Positions 18,981 through 28,179 of a DNA stretch of 64,000 nt are shown here, one piece after another. A program made the translations under genes and the position numbers. Numbering within the stretch: the stretch's first letter is position 1; every line of letters starts with the position of its first letter. Source of the stretch: Polycladidibacter stylochi (GTDB lineage Bacteria > Pseudomonadota > Alphaproteobacteria > Rhizobiales > Stappiaceae); contig NZ_LLWE01000018.1 of the NCBI RefSeq assembly GCF_001562055.1, forward strand, positions 248,001 through 312,000. Reading direction: 5' to 3'. Under the pieces are notes generated by a model. It searched no databases, was not told the origin of the DNA, and saw only the letters and a list, made by a program, of their open reading frames with translations.

Positions 18981-19499
18981 ATGACCAAGGAATTTGAATT
19001 CGCATCTAGTCCAGTTTTTATGGAAAAATTAAGTATTGAGCAGATGGGTAAAATATTGGAATCTGTACGCAGAAAGAGGTTTCTTGCCGGCTTAATAGAT
19101 GAAGTGATTATTTTAACTATAAGTATACTTATAGGTTTTTTGAGCTTGGGAATAGGCCTGTTATTGTTTTTTCTTTTATATCCCGTCGTTGGGTTAATTT
19201 ATTATGCCTTTACCTTAGGCGGGGATGCTTCGGCCACAGTCGGTATGCGGATTTTTAATATCAAATTAATACGCGTAGATGGGCGTGCAATGGATCCAGG
19301 ATATGGAGCGGCATTTGCTGTTCTTTACTATCTTAGTATTAGTTTTTTAACGCCCTTCGTGCTCGTTGTTGGTCTGATTAGCAAATACAAGCGTTTTCTA
19401 CATGATATTGTTTTAGGTACTATAGTAATCAATGCATCGTCTTACTCACTATTGAGAAAAAGCGATTTTCCTAGTGAGGGTATTAAAGAAGGGGCTTAG
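18981..19499 (+). CDS. RDD-family membrane protein
   Basis: A 172-residue integral membrane protein of the RDD family, with the family's RRKRFLAGLIDEVIIL start at about residue 33 (R and D conserved), three hydrophobic helices and the GMRIFNIKLIRVDG segment. RDD proteins are membrane proteins of mostly unknown function; some have been linked to ion transport. ATG 18981 is chosen, with GTGGAG at 18966-18971. A TTG 15 codons earlier is possible but unsupported. A preceding stretch of about 250 bases is very AT-rich and empty. Confidence 0.85.
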   Translation: MTKEFEFASSPVFMEKLSIEQMGKILESVRRKRFLAGLIDEVIILTISILIGFLSLGIGLLLFFLLYPVVGLIYYAFTLGGDASATVGMRIFNIKLIRVDGRAMDPGYGAAFAVLYYLSISFLTPFVLVVGLISKYKRFLHDIVLGTIVINASSYSLLRKSDFPSEGIKEGA

Positions 19500-19538
19500 G
19501 TCTTTTATACTCTATTGATTAGGGCAATTTCATAATAA

Positions 19539-19562
19539 AAGGGCGGCTTATAGGCCGCCCTT
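19539..19562 (-). terminator. Intrinsic terminator of gltA
   Basis: A 9-bp stem, AAGGGCGGC with GCCGCCCTT and a 6-base loop, is followed on the minus strand by TTATTATG, giving a run of T after the GC stem. It lies 36 bases beyond the gltA stop. On the plus strand the tail (GGTGTTTT) is weaker, but it may also stop transcripts of the RDD gene. Confidence 0.75.
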
Positions 19563-19598
19563 GGTGTTTTGATCGTATCCAATAAAATAGAGAGTGGT

Positions 19599-20891
19599 TT
19601 AGCTGCGCTGGTCGATCGGAGTGTAATCGCGCTGTGCAGCACCGGTGTAGAGCTGACGTGGGCGACCGATACGCTGGGATGGATCTTCGATCATCTCTTT
19701 CCACTGGGCAATCCAACCTACTGTACGGGCCAGTGCGAACAGCACGGTGAACATGGTTGTCGGGAAGCCGAGGGCGCGCAGGGTAATACCGGAATAGAAA
19801 TCGATATTCGGGTAGAGGCGCTTTTCGACGAAGTATTCGTCGGAAAGAGCGATACGCTCCAGTTCCATAGCCACGTCGAGCAGTGGGTCGTCTTTAATGC
19901 CCAGCTCGGCCAGCACTTCGTGCGTGGTTTTTTGCATGATGCGGGCGCGTGGATCGTAGTTTTTGTAGACGCGGTGACCAAAGCCCATGAGACGGAACGG
20001 GTCGTTCTTATCTTTTGCTTTGGCGATGTATTCGGGAATACGGTCTACAGAGCCGATCTCGGTGAGCATGTTCAGTGCAGCCTCGTTGGCACCGCCGTGG
20101 GCCGGGCCCCAAAGGCAGGCAATACCGGCAGCGATACAGGCAAACGGGTTGGCACCTGAAGAGCCTGCCAGACGCACTGTGGAAGTGGAGGCGTTTTGCT
20201 CGTGGTCGGCATGCAATGTGAAGATGCGGTCCATAGCGCGGGAGAGAACAGGATTTACCTTGTACTCGTCGCATGGCACAGCAAAGCACATGTGCAGGAA
20301 GTTGGAGGCGTAATCGAGATCGTTACGCGGATACACAAATGGCTGGCCCACATGGTATTTGTAGGTCATGGCTGCGATGGTTGGCAGCTTGGCGATCATG
20401 CGCAGTGATGCCACCATACGCTGATGCGGGTCGGTGATGTCGGTGCTATCGTGATAGAAAGCGGACATGGCACCTACAGTACCGGTCATGACAGCCATCG
20501 GGTGAGCGTCACGGCGGAAACCAGAGAAGAAACGGGTCATTTGCTCGTGCACCATGGTGTGGTGCGACACGCGGAAGTCAAAGTCTTCCTTTTGTGCGCG
20601 GGTTGGCAATTCGCCGTAGAGAAGTAGGTAACAAGTTTCTAAAAAGTCGCCGTGGTCGGCAAGTTGTTCAATTGGATAACCGCGATAGAGCAAAGTGCCC
20701 TCGTCGCCATCAATGTAGGTAATTTTAGATTCACATGATGCGGTGGAGGTGAAGCCGGGATCGTAGGTGAACATTCCCGTATCACGGTAGAGTGACCCGA
20801 TGTCGATGACTTCTGGCCCAACTGACCCTTGACGTACGTTAAGGTCCCAGGTTTCATTCCCTAGTGTCAGTCTTGCTGATTTGTCGCTCAT
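19599..20891 (-). CDS. gltA: Type II citrate synthase
   Basis: Condenses acetyl-CoA and oxaloacetate to citrate, the entry step of the TCA cycle. The catalytic residues are visible: histidine in [13 protein letters not shown], histidine in [15 protein letters not shown] and aspartate in [14 protein letters not shown]. The N-terminal region ([20 protein letters not shown]) is that of the hexameric, NADH-regulated Gram-negative enzyme. The 430-residue length is normal. Orientation and neighbourhood (gltX upstream on the same strand, then divergent comEC) match Hyphomicrobiales chromosomes. Confidence 0.97.
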   Translation of the reverse strand: MSDKSARLTLGNETWDLNVRQGSVGPEVIDIGSLYRDTGMFTYDPGFTSTASCESKITYIDGDEGTLLYRGYPIEQLADHGDFLETCYLLLYGELPTRAQKEDFDFRVSHHTMVHEQMTRFFSGFRRDAHPMAVMTGTVGAMSAFYHDSTDITDPHQRMVASLRMIAKLPTIAAMTYKYHVGQPFVYPRNDLDYASNFLHMCFAVPCDEYKVNPVLSRAMDRIFTLHADHEQNASTSTVRLAGSSGANPFACIAAGIACLWGPAHGGANEAALNMLTEIGSVDRIPEYIAKAKDKNDPFRLMGFGHRVYKNYDPRARIMQKTTHEVLAELGIKDDPLLDVAMELERIALSDEYFVEKRLYPNIDFYSGITLRALGFPTTMFTVLFALARTVGWIAQWKEMIEDPSQRIGRPRQLYTGAAQRDYTPIDQRS

Positions 20892-21066
20892 AAAGGCAAC
20901 CCCCTCGTTTTAATTGTCCCCCCACACTTACCTGGCCTCAATTGTGTACCAATGAATACACCTTAAAATGAGACGGCTTCGCCCGGAGGAAGTGTTGTGA
21001 CGCTTTGCTACATGATTTGACGAAATGTCGCAAGAGAAAGGGTTAACACAAGTTTGCGACAAGGGG

Positions 21067-21105
21067 ACTTAACGCACGAAATCCGAGGGATTCCGTGCGT
21101 TAAGT
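21067..21105. other. Strong hairpin between gltX and gltA
   Basis: ACTTAACGCACG (21067-21078) pairs perfectly with CGTGCGTTAAGT (21094-21105). An inner AATCC/GGATT stem sits across one mismatch, with a GAG loop. There is no T-tract on either side, so it is not a standard terminator. It lies just after the gltX stop and may protect or end that transcript. Confidence 0.6.
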
Positions 21106-21123
21106 TACATAGCATAAGTGGTG

Positions 21124-22548
21124 TTACGCACAAGCTTCTTTCAGGCGGGCAAGTGATTCGTCGCGCCCAAGGCCGATGAGAACATCATAAATACCCGGTG
21201 AGGTTGTTTTGCCTGTAAGGGCAGCGCGTAAGGGCTGCGCCACTTTGCCAAGCTTCAACTCCTGCTCATTTGCAAAAGTTTTGACAGTTGTTTCAGTGGC
21301 TTCCATTGTCCAGTCGTTGAGTGCTTCCAGCTTGGTTGTGAGGTTTGCCAAAATGGCCTTGGCTTCATCACTGAGCAGTTTTTCTGCCTTTGGCTCGAAT
21401 GAAAGCGGGCGGGTGGCCCAAAGATAGGACGCGCCGTCTTTCAACTCGACCAGCGTTTTGGCGCGTTCTTTCAATGCTGCCATGGAATTGAGCAGCGTTG
21501 TTTCGTTTTCTGGTGTTGACAGCCATTGCAAAATAGGTGCGCCGTCTTCAATGGCGTTCAAGAAGACTTTGAAGTGCACGAGCAGTTCGGCATCATCGGT
21601 TGCACGCATATAGTGGCCGTTGGTGTTGGCCAGCTTTTGGAAGTCGAAGCGGGATGGGGATTTGCCACAGGCGTCAAAGTCGAACCATTCCAGCATTTGC
21701 TCGGTGGAGAAGATTTCATCGTCGCCGTGGCTCCAGCCCAAGCGTGCAAGGTAGTTGCGCATGGCGGCAGGCAGGTAGCCCATGGCACGGTAGGCTTCGG
21801 CACCGGTTGCGCCGTGGCGCTTGGAGAGCTTGGCACCATCCGGTCCGTGAATGAGCGGGATATGGGCCATTTGCGGTACATCCCAGCTCATGGCTTGATA
21901 AATCAACGCCTGACGGGCGGCATTGGTGAGGTGGTCATCACCGCGAATGATATGGGTGACGCCCATGTCGTGATCGTCTACCACCACGGCGAGCATATAT
22001 GTCGGGGTGCCATCAGAGCGCAGCAGTACCAGATCGTCGAGATCTTTATTGGGGAACTTAATGGTGCCCTGAACCTGATCGTTGATGACTGTTTCGCCTT
22101 CTTGCGGTGCTTTTAAGCGCACGGCTGGGGAAACACCTTCAGGCGCTTCGGAGGCGTCGCGGTTGCGCCAACGGCCATCGTAGCGCGGCGGGCGGCCTTC
22201 GGCGCGGGCCAATTCGCGCATTTCGGTTAGCTCTTGCGGGGTGGCGTAGCAGTAATAGGCTTTGCCAGCGGCGACCAGCTGCTCTGCCACTTCCTTGTGA
22301 CGATCTGCGCGGGCAAATTGGGAAATCGGTTCGCCTTCCCAGTCCAGTCCCATCCATGTGAGGCCATCAATCAGGGCATCTACCGCTTCCTGGGTAGAGC
22401 GGGCGCGGTCGGTGTCTTCAATACGCAGCAACATTTTGCCGCCGCGCCCTTTGGCATAAAGCCAGCTGTAAAGGGCTGTACGGGCACCGCCGATGTGCAG
22501 GTAACCGGTTGGGGAGGGCGCAAAGCGGGTAATGACTGTATCGCTCAT
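21124..22548 (-). CDS. gltX: Glutamyl-tRNA synthetase
   Basis: Class I aminoacyl-tRNA synthetase that charges tRNA-Glu (or tRNA-Glu and tRNA-Gln in organisms without GlnRS). The HIGH-equivalent motif is in [20 protein letters not shown] and the KMSKS-equivalent is [12 protein letters not shown]. It is 474 residues from the ATG at 22548, where the conserved [15 protein letters not shown] begins. The frame is open for a further 97 codons upstream, but that part has no similarity to the family and overlaps the divergent comEC. Many Hyphomicrobiales carry two gltX genes; which of the two this is cannot be told here. Confidence 0.95.
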   Translation of the reverse strand: MSDTVITRFAPSPTGYLHIGGARTALYSWLYAKGRGGKMLLRIEDTDRARSTQEAVDALIDGLTWMGLDWEGEPISQFARADRHKEVAEQLVAAGKAYYCYATPQELTEMRELARAEGRPPRYDGRWRNRDASEAPEGVSPAVRLKAPQEGETVINDQVQGTIKFPNKDLDDLVLLRSDGTPTYMLAVVVDDHDMGVTHIIRGDDHLTNAARQALIYQAMSWDVPQMAHIPLIHGPDGAKLSKRHGATGAEAYRAMGYLPAAMRNYLARLGWSHGDDEIFSTEQMLEWFDFDACGKSPSRFDFQKLANTNGHYMRATDDAELLVHFKVFLNAIEDGAPILQWLSTPENETTLLNSMAALKERAKTLVELKDGASYLWATRPLSFEPKAEKLLSDEAKAILANLTTKLEALNDWTMEATETTVKTFANEQELKLGKVAQPLRAALTGKTTSPGIYDVLIGLGRDESLARLKEACA

Positions 22549-22646
22549 GGCTTTTTGGCAATCTTTCTTATGGTGAACCTTGAAATACGGCGGAGGCCGT
22601 TTGTCTTGCTGGTGTGTAACATAGTGGCAGGCAAGCCCCAAGGGTT

Positions 22647-25499
22647 GTGAGCGTGGAGAGCAGAAATAAACCACATAAAGGCACAAAGAGCACTGAGAGC
22701 CAGAATGAATGGCTGCCAGATAATACAAATACGCCCATTGATGGACGCCCGGCACAGACTTTAAAAAATGAAAGCCCTCATCATCGTCCTGTTCCGCAAT
22801 CTTTTGGGTACTCCTACGAGGAGCAAGGCTTAGGTGCACCTCTTCATGCGGGCCTTTTTCAAGCTCAACATTTTTCTGTTCGTCAAAAACTATTCGCTTT
22901 TTTTCAAAATGCCATTGCAGATTATTCGCAAAGCTTGCTGCGTGGTTTTGGTCCGGTTTACTTTGCCTGTGGCTTTGCTTTTGGCATTTGGGTTTATTTT
23001 TCGCTTGCTTTTGAGCCTGCGCATACTGTGTTGTGGCTGGTTTTGTTTGGCGCTCTTTGCGGTTTGTATCTGCTTTACACTGGCAAGTTTGGTCGGATTA
23101 ATGCGGTGCTTTTCAGCCTGCTGGTTGCTATGGGCGGCGGGTTTGCGATTGCCGGTTTGCAGGTACATTTTGTGCAAAGTGATCGTCTTATTCGTATGCA
23201 ATCGCTGCATATCGAGGCCGTTGTTGAAGCGGTGCGGGCCGGCTCTGGAGAACGCGTGCATTTAACGCTGTCAGCCCCCAAGAACATAGGAAGGGACAAG
23301 GGGTCTTGTGTTCAAGGTGGGCTTAAACAGGCAGAACCTAACGGGCATAGTAGGCGTTTAAGCGCTACGTGTTTGCAGAAAATCGAAGTTTCTTTAAGCG
23401 AAAAACTGCTTGCCAAAAGTGATTGGTTTGCGCGGCAAAAAAACGGGGTTACGCAGCTGTTGGGGCGAAAGCTGATTTTTCGCGTTATGTTGTTTCCCCT
23501 TGGCGGCGCTCGGGTACCGCAGGGCTATGATTATGCATGGCACGCCTATTTTCGCGGTGTTGGTGCATCGGGGTATGTGGTGGCTCCGCCTCAATTGCCT
23601 GATGCTCTGGATGAGCCTTCAGGCTCTTTGGGATCTTGGCAGCACGTGGGGCAAAATTTGCAAGGTCGGCTGATCATACTGCGCCATGATTTACATGAGC
23701 GTATATTGCGGTGGGGGGCATTTTACCAGCAAGAGCAGGCCGCAGGCTTTGCCTCGGCCTTGCTTACCGGTTTGCGTCAGGATTTGGGTGAGGGCGATGT
23801 TTCGGCGCTGCGCCATGCGGGATTGGCGCATATTTTAGCAATATCTGGGTTGCATATGGGGTTGGTGTGGGGCGGTTTCTGGTTACTGTTGCGGTTTTTT
23901 TCGCTTTTATTGCACCTTTCCAACGTGGCACGGTTTAACCTAGGCTGGTTAGGGCTATGGGCATTGGCGGGGTGTTTTGTCTATCTACTCGTGAGCGGCG
24001 GTGCTGTGGCCAGCATACGGGCGTTCTTGATGATTTCCCTCTTGGTTCTTGGGAGCTTTTTTGGGCGGCGCTATAATGGCTTACGTGCTCTTGCCTTTAT
24101 ATTTATCGGGCTTTTAATTGTCGGGCCTGAGGATATCTTCGCCCCAGGTTTTTTGATGTCGTTTCTGGCAGTACTGGCGCTTTTAAGCACGTACGAGCAG
24201 TTTTCACGTCGTACGGCCTCCTCCCATTTTAGCAACATGCAATATCACTGGTTTTGGCAGCGTCTTATTACTGGCTTGCGCTCTTATGGTATGTGGCTGC
24301 TTATGGCGGCGAGTACATCTTTAATCGCTGGCATTGCAACACTTGGTGTATCGCTGTTTTATTTTTCGCAAATTGCCCCGCTAGGATTATTGGGAAACTT
24401 GCTGGCAATGCCGCTTTTATGTTTTGTGATTATGCCAGCGGGACTGGTGAGTTTTTTGTTCATGCCGTTGGGGCTTGAAGGGCCGATACTTGCTTTGATG
24501 TTTGCAGGGCTTAAGGTTGTTTTGGATATTGCCCATTGGCTCAGCGCTTTTGCACTTGATGGTGAAGGGCATTTTTATTTCAGCAAACAAATGTTTGGTT
24601 GTAGCCTGTTGTTATTAGCGGGTCTTTGTGTGTTGCCGGGGCGTGTTAAAGTTGTTGCGTTATTGCCCGCTGTTGCCTTGCTATATTTGCTGGCGCAGCA
24701 AAAGGCACCAGACTTGGTGATTGGCGCAAGTGGCCGGCATTTTGCATTTTACAACTCAAATGGGCAGATTGTGGTTGAAGCGTCACGCGGCAGTTTTCAA
24801 ACTGATAACCTGTTTCAGGCAATGGGCTTTTTACGTCAGGCGCATATGGGGGCGCGGGGATACCCGCGGGGGCGAGATTTTAAGGGGTTTCAAGCAGGTG
24901 AGATGCATAAAAGCTGTGATGCGCTGGGCTGTATCTATAAGGTTTATCCTGCTCGCAATGAACGCAATAGCCGTGAGGAAGAAAAAGCAGCCTTGGTGAT
25001 GGGACAAGCTTTGGTCGACGAGGCGGCTGTGACAAAGGGAAAAGTAGCAAAAGGGAAAGGTATTCAACGACCTAAGGATTTTTTGTATGTTGCGCATGTG
25101 AAGCGCGGGGAAGCTTTTGAACGTGATTGCCAAGTGGCAGATATCATCATAAGCCAATTGCAGGCACCGGTTTCTTGCCAAAGCCCGCTGGTTCTGGATG
25201 GTGAAAACTTAATGGCCAAGGGGGGCGCGAAAGTCTGGTTCTCATTTAATCGAGTGCAAGGCCCTATTGCTCTAAGTCGCACTCATGACTTAGAGGGGAA
25301 CGTAAATAATAGGAAATTAGAAATAGTGAAAATCACCCGTTCCTATGAAGGGCAGCGGATGTTTCACCCGCCCAAAGCACAGTGGTATGAGGCACTAATA
25401 GCGGCGGAACAGGGCGACCATTTTGCCTTGTACCGAGACCCTGTCTGGCCCGAAGATGCGGGTTTCGTAGGCGGGGTTGGCCGCTTCGAGCGCAACTGA
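22647..25499 (+). CDS. comEC: ComEC/Rec2-family DNA uptake membrane protein
   Basis: Polytopic inner-membrane protein thought to form the channel for single-stranded DNA during natural transformation. A cytoplasmic N-terminus of about 90 residues leads into a DUF4131-like region. The Competence domain follows (about residues 375-660), with [20 protein letters not shown] and [20 protein letters not shown]. After about residue 660 comes a soluble C-terminal part without clear metallo-beta-lactamase motifs. The start is GTG 22647 or GTG 22653. The last 105 bases lie antisense within the end of lexA, so the final 34 residues are probably a recent extension. Without other com genes in view, activity in transformation is unproven. 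Confidence 0.88.
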   Translation: MSVESRNKPHKGTKSTESQNEWLPDNTNTPIDGRPAQTLKNESPHHRPVPQSFGYSYEEQGLGAPLHAGLFQAQHFSVRQKLFAFFQNAIADYSQSLLRGFGPVYFACGFAFGIWVYFSLAFEPAHTVLWLVLFGALCGLYLLYTGKFGRINAVLFSLLVAMGGGFAIAGLQVHFVQSDRLIRMQSLHIEAVVEAVRAGSGERVHLTLSAPKNIGRDKGSCVQGGLKQAEPNGHSRRLSATCLQKIEVSLSEKLLAKSDWFARQKNGVTQLLGRKLIFRVMLFPLGGARVPQGYDYAWHAYFRGVGASGYVVAPPQLPDALDEPSGSLGSWQHVGQNLQGRLIILRHDLHERILRWGAFYQQEQAAGFASALLTGLRQDLGEGDVSALRHAGLAHILAISGLHMGLVWGGFWLLLRFFSLLLHLSNVARFNLGWLGLWALAGCFVYLLVSGGAVASIRAFLMISLLVLGSFFGRRYNGLRALAFIFIGLLIVGPEDIFAPGFLMSFLAVLALLSTYEQFSRRTASSHFSNMQYHWFWQRLITGLRSYGMWLLMAASTSLIAGIATLGVSLFYFSQIAPLGLLGNLLAMPLLCFVIMPAGLVSFLFMPLGLEGPILALMFAGLKVVLDIAHWLSAFALDGEGHFYFSKQMFGCSLLLLAGLCVLPGRVKVVALLPAVALLYLLAQQKAPDLVIGASGRHFAFYNSNGQIVVEASRGSFQTDNLFQAMGFLRQAHMGARGYPRGRDFKGFQAGEMHKSCDALGCIYKVYPARNERNSREEEKAALVMGQALVDEAAVTKGKVAKGKGIQRPKDFLYVAHVKRGEAFERDCQVADIIISQLQAPVSCQSPLVLDGENLMAKGGAKVWFSFNRVQGPIALSRTHDLEGNVNNRKLEIVKITRSYEGQRMFHPPKAQWYEALIAAEQGDHFALYRDPVWPEDAGFVGGVGRFERN

Positions 25500-26150
25500 A
25501 TCGCCTTTTTTGCGCAGGCGTTTTAATGTGGCTTCTTCGCCATCAACAATTGCTACGACAATTTCGCCATTTTCGGCCACAGCACATTTACGCACCAAAA
25601 CCGTATCGCCATCCAAAATACCGGCATCAACCATGGAATCGCCTTTGACCTCAAGGGCGTAGTGTTCACCGCGACCCAGCATATCTGCAGGCATGGCAAC
25701 TGAATGGCTTTTATGCTGAATGGCTTCAATTGGTACGCCGGCAGCGATACGCCCCATAACCGGTATTTCCAGTGTAGGGACATGGTCTGCGTGGTTATCC
25801 GTGGAAGCGGGAGTGGGATTGCGGTTGGGTGCTGATTTGCTGCGCACCGATTTGGCAAGAGAGCCCTCAATAACTTCGGGGGCAAAACCGCTGTTTTTTT
25901 GTGCTTCTAGCGTTTTGCTCGAATTGGCAAGGGCGGCTTCGGGCATTTTTAGGATTTCAAGCGCTCTTGCGCGGTTGGGAAGGCGGCGAATGAAACCGCG
26001 TTCTTCTAGCGCGGTAATAAGGCGGTGAATGCCTGATTTGGATTTTAAATCCAGTGCTGATTTCATTTCGTCAAACGAGGGCGGGATACCTTGCTGTTGC
26101 AAACGCGAATGGATGAACATTAGCAGCTCATGTTGTTTCGGCGTTAGCAT
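25395..26150 (-). CDS. lexA: SOS-response repressor LexA
   Basis: Transcriptional repressor of DNA-damage genes that cleaves itself when bound to RecA filaments. The N-terminal winged helix ([36 protein letters not shown]) is followed by a linker and the S24 peptidase domain. The Ala-Gly cleavage site is in [11 protein letters not shown], the catalytic serine in [15 protein letters not shown], and the lysine in [12 protein letters not shown]. It is 251 residues, with a longer linker than E. coli LexA (202), typical of alphaproteobacteria. ATG 26150 follows a GGGGG Shine-Dalgarno. An SOS box lies upstream, implying autoregulation. Its 3' end overlaps comEC convergently. Confidence 0.96.
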   Translation of the reverse strand: MLTPKQHELLMFIHSRLQQQGIPPSFDEMKSALDLKSKSGIHRLITALEERGFIRRLPNRARALEILKMPEAALANSSKTLEAQKNSGFAPEVIEGSLAKSVRSKSAPNRNPTPASTDNHADHVPTLEIPVMGRIAAGVPIEAIQHKSHSVAMPADMLGRGEHYALEVKGDSMVDAGILDGDTVLVRKCAVAENGEIVVAIVDGEEATLKRLRKKGDSVALEAANPAYETRIFGPDRVSVQGKMVALFRRY

Positions 26151-26308
26151 GGTAGCCCCCATTAAACGTAAAGTGGTTGCCAAGAAAACTGGCTGTCACA
26201 CTCAAAATAAAATCTTACCCTCATAATTTATGGGGGCTTATGTACTGTTTGTGTTTGTAGCCGCTGAAATAGCTTATGTATGGTACAAATCACGAACATA
26301 GGTTACAT

Positions 26309-26323
26309 GTTCCACATGTGTTC
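26309..26323 (-). promoter_or_regulatory. LexA-binding site (alphaproteobacterial SOS box) upstream of lexA
   Basis: GTTC-CACATGT-GTTC matches the direct-repeat GTTC-N7-GTTC operator known for alphaproteobacterial LexA. It lies about 160 bases upstream of the lexA start, in the 327-base gap that must contain its promoter. The rest of that gap (26151-26477) shows no gene. Confidence 0.8.
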
Positions 26324-26477
26324 TGCAACCTTAAAAACACATAGGTCTGTTAAAAACACTGATAACGCTAGGATATGATGTTTCAGGTGTGTTTAAAATG
26401 ACTTAGGTACATTTTGAGAATAGTCATCAGCAAGTTGTAGGGCGACCGGGTGATGCCCGGCCGCTTATCAATCAATT

Positions 26478-27473
26478 TCATTTCGAAAAGGCTTTTTTTA
26501 ATTCCGTTGCAGCTTGTGAAATTGCGGAGCTTGCAGCAGGCGTTTTTGCCAATGCATTTAGCATAACGAAGTCATGAATTGTGCCGTTGTAGCGTGTTGA
26601 GGTAACTTGAACACCTGCATTGGCTAGCTTGCGGGCATATGCTTCACCTTCATCACGTAACAAATCATTTTCTGCAACAATTATGGTTGCGCTTGGTAAG
26701 CCTTGTAACTGTTCATCAGTTGCCAAAAGCGGAAAGGCCAAAACCTCGTTGCGACGATCCTCTGGGTAATTGGCTTTCAAAAAGTACTCCATTGCTTTTT
26801 TAGTTAGGAAGGGGCCTTCACCAAATTTGGTATAGGATTCGTTTTCCGAGATGTCTGAGGTAACCGGATAGAAGAGGAGTTGATGCTTGATTGTTGGCCC
26901 TTTTCGCTCTTTTGCCATAAGTGTGATTGCGGCAGCCATGTTTCCGCCTGCACTGTCGCCTGCGACGGCAATTTTGGTGCTATCAAGGCCAAAGTTGTGG
27001 CCATGCTTGGAAACGTATTCCAGAGCTGCATAAGCCTGTTCGTTATTGTCAGGATATTTAAGCTCGGGTGCATTCTCGTATTCTACAAAAACTACTGCGG
27101 CACCAGTTTGTGCGGATAACTCTTGAATTAGGTTATCATGGGTATTTCTATTGCCCATAACCCAGCCACCACCGTGAAGGTAGAGAATTACAGGTAGTTT
27201 TCCCGAGGCATTTTGTGGGCGAATAATTCTAATGGCCACATTTCCAGTTGGTCCAACAGGGAAAGACGTATCTTGGATCGATGTCTTGGCTGTTGCGATT
27301 TTCTCTTGTTGAACACTATCAAGAACGCTGCGAGCGTCTTCGTAGGACAGCGTGTAAAGCGGGGTGGCCTTATGTGCAGCCTCAATAAATAACTGAGTTT
27401 CTTTTTCTAGGGTTGGTGCGGCCAATGCGGCACTGGCTAAAAATGGTAATCCTAAAAGAAATGCGGTTTTCAT
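26478..27473 (-). CDS. Secreted alpha/beta hydrolase (HSL-type esterase/lipase)
   Basis: A 331-residue serine hydrolase of the hormone-sensitive-lipase family. The oxyanion motif LYLHGGGWVMGN, the nucleophile elbow VAGDSAGGNMAAA, the acid in ENDLLRDEGEAYA and the histidine in GTIHDFVML are all present. A clear signal peptide (first 18 residues, cleaved around LAA-AP) sends it to the periplasm or outside. AGGAGAAG precedes the ATG. It is divergent from a MarR-family regulator, with palindromic operators between them, so expression is probably controlled by that regulator. The natural substrate is unknown. Confidence 0.92.
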   Translation of the reverse strand: MKTAFLLGLPFLASAALAAPTLEKETQLFIEAAHKATPLYTLSYEDARSVLDSVQQEKIATAKTSIQDTSFPVGPTGNVAIRIIRPQNASGKLPVILYLHGGGWVMGNRNTHDNLIQELSAQTGAAVVFVEYENAPELKYPDNNEQAYAALEYVSKHGHNFGLDSTKIAVAGDSAGGNMAAAITLMAKERKGPTIKHQLLFYPVTSDISENESYTKFGEGPFLTKKAMEYFLKANYPEDRRNEVLAFPLLATDEQLQGLPSATIIVAENDLLRDEGEAYARKLANAGVQVTSTRYNGTIHDFVMLNALAKTPAASSAISQAATELKKAFSK

Positions 27474-27490
27474 TTTCTTCTCCTGTGTTG

Positions 27491-27570
27491 CGATAATTGT
27501 TATCGCGATAATTAACGTGAGGAAATATCTGTTATAAATTTAATCTTGTCAAGATAATAATTATCGCGAT
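27491..27570. promoter_or_regulatory. Palindromic operators between the esterase and MarR-type genes
   Basis: Two related palindromes occupy the divergent promoter region: CGATAATTGTTATCG at 27491-27505, running on into TCGCGATAATT, and GATAATAATTATCGCGAT at 27553-27570. Both share the half-site TTATCGCGAT. The spacing of about 60 bases would cover both promoters. These are candidate binding sites for the adjacent MarR-type protein. Confidence 0.65.
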
Positions 27571-27624
27571 ATAAGTATGAGGTAAAAGGTGAATTAAAAC
27601 AATGTCATGGCGAAAGGGGTTCTG

Positions 27625-28050
27625 ATGCTTTCATTAGATGATCACTTGTGTTTGGGAATTTATGCTGCAAACTTAGCGATACAACGCAAATACAAACCCA
27701 TGCTCGACGAGATGGGGATCACTTACCCTCAGTATTTGGTTTTGAATTTGTTGTGGGGGCAGGACAGGCAAAGTGTGTCGCAACTCGCGAAACAGTTAGA
27801 GCTGGAAGCCAGCACACTAACGCCTTTGCTTAAACGATTGGAGGTCGCTGGCTTTGTTGAGCGGCTTCGAAACCCAAATAACGAGCGACAAGTATTAATA
27901 GTAGTTTGTGAGAAGGGAAAAGCATTAAAGGGAAAAGCGAGTTGTATACCTGAGAACTTAAGGCAATCATCAAAAATGAAAGATGATGAACTGCTTGATC
28001 TGAACAGGAAGTTACGAGAACTTAAGAATAATATATACGCCGATATTTAA
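27625..28050 (+). CDS. MarR/OhrR-family transcriptional regulator
   Basis: A 141-residue winged-helix dimer protein. The N-terminal LCLGIYAANLAIQRKYKPML segment contains the single conserved cysteine that OhrR-type regulators use to sense organic peroxides. It is followed by GITYPQYLVLNLLW and the DNA-binding region (SVSQLAKQLELEASTLTPLL with wing NPNNERQVLI). ATG 27625 is preferred because AAGGGG at 27615-27620 precedes it; ATG 27607 is the alternative. OhrR proteins usually control ohr peroxidases. Here the divergent neighbour is a secreted esterase, so the inducing signal may differ. Confidence 0.88.
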   Translation: MLSLDDHLCLGIYAANLAIQRKYKPMLDEMGITYPQYLVLNLLWGQDRQSVSQLAKQLELEASTLTPLLKRLEVAGFVERLRNPNNERQVLIVVCEKGKALKGKASCIPENLRQSSKMKDDELLDLNRKLRELKNNIYADI

Positions 28051-28098
28051 ATAATAATTGAAGATAAGCGTATGGTAATGAGAGATGTTTGGAAATAT

Positions 28099-28131
28099 TC
28101 AATGAAGAAGTTGCTGTAACTTCTTCATTGA
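28099..28131. terminator. Hairpin between convergent regulator and moeA genes
   Basis: A perfect 14-bp stem (TCAATGAAGAAGTT with AACTTCTTCATTGA) and a 5-base loop lie between the two convergent stop codons. The T-tract is poor, so termination is likely but not certain. Confidence 0.55.
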
Positions 28132-28179
28132 TCTATGTAAGTTTTCGATAACTGCGGTGTTGTATTACGGTTTTATAAC

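Noticed and set aside
22549-22839. N-terminal extension of gltX
   Set aside because: The frame is open but the conserved family start is the ATG at 22548, and the extension is antisense to comEC.
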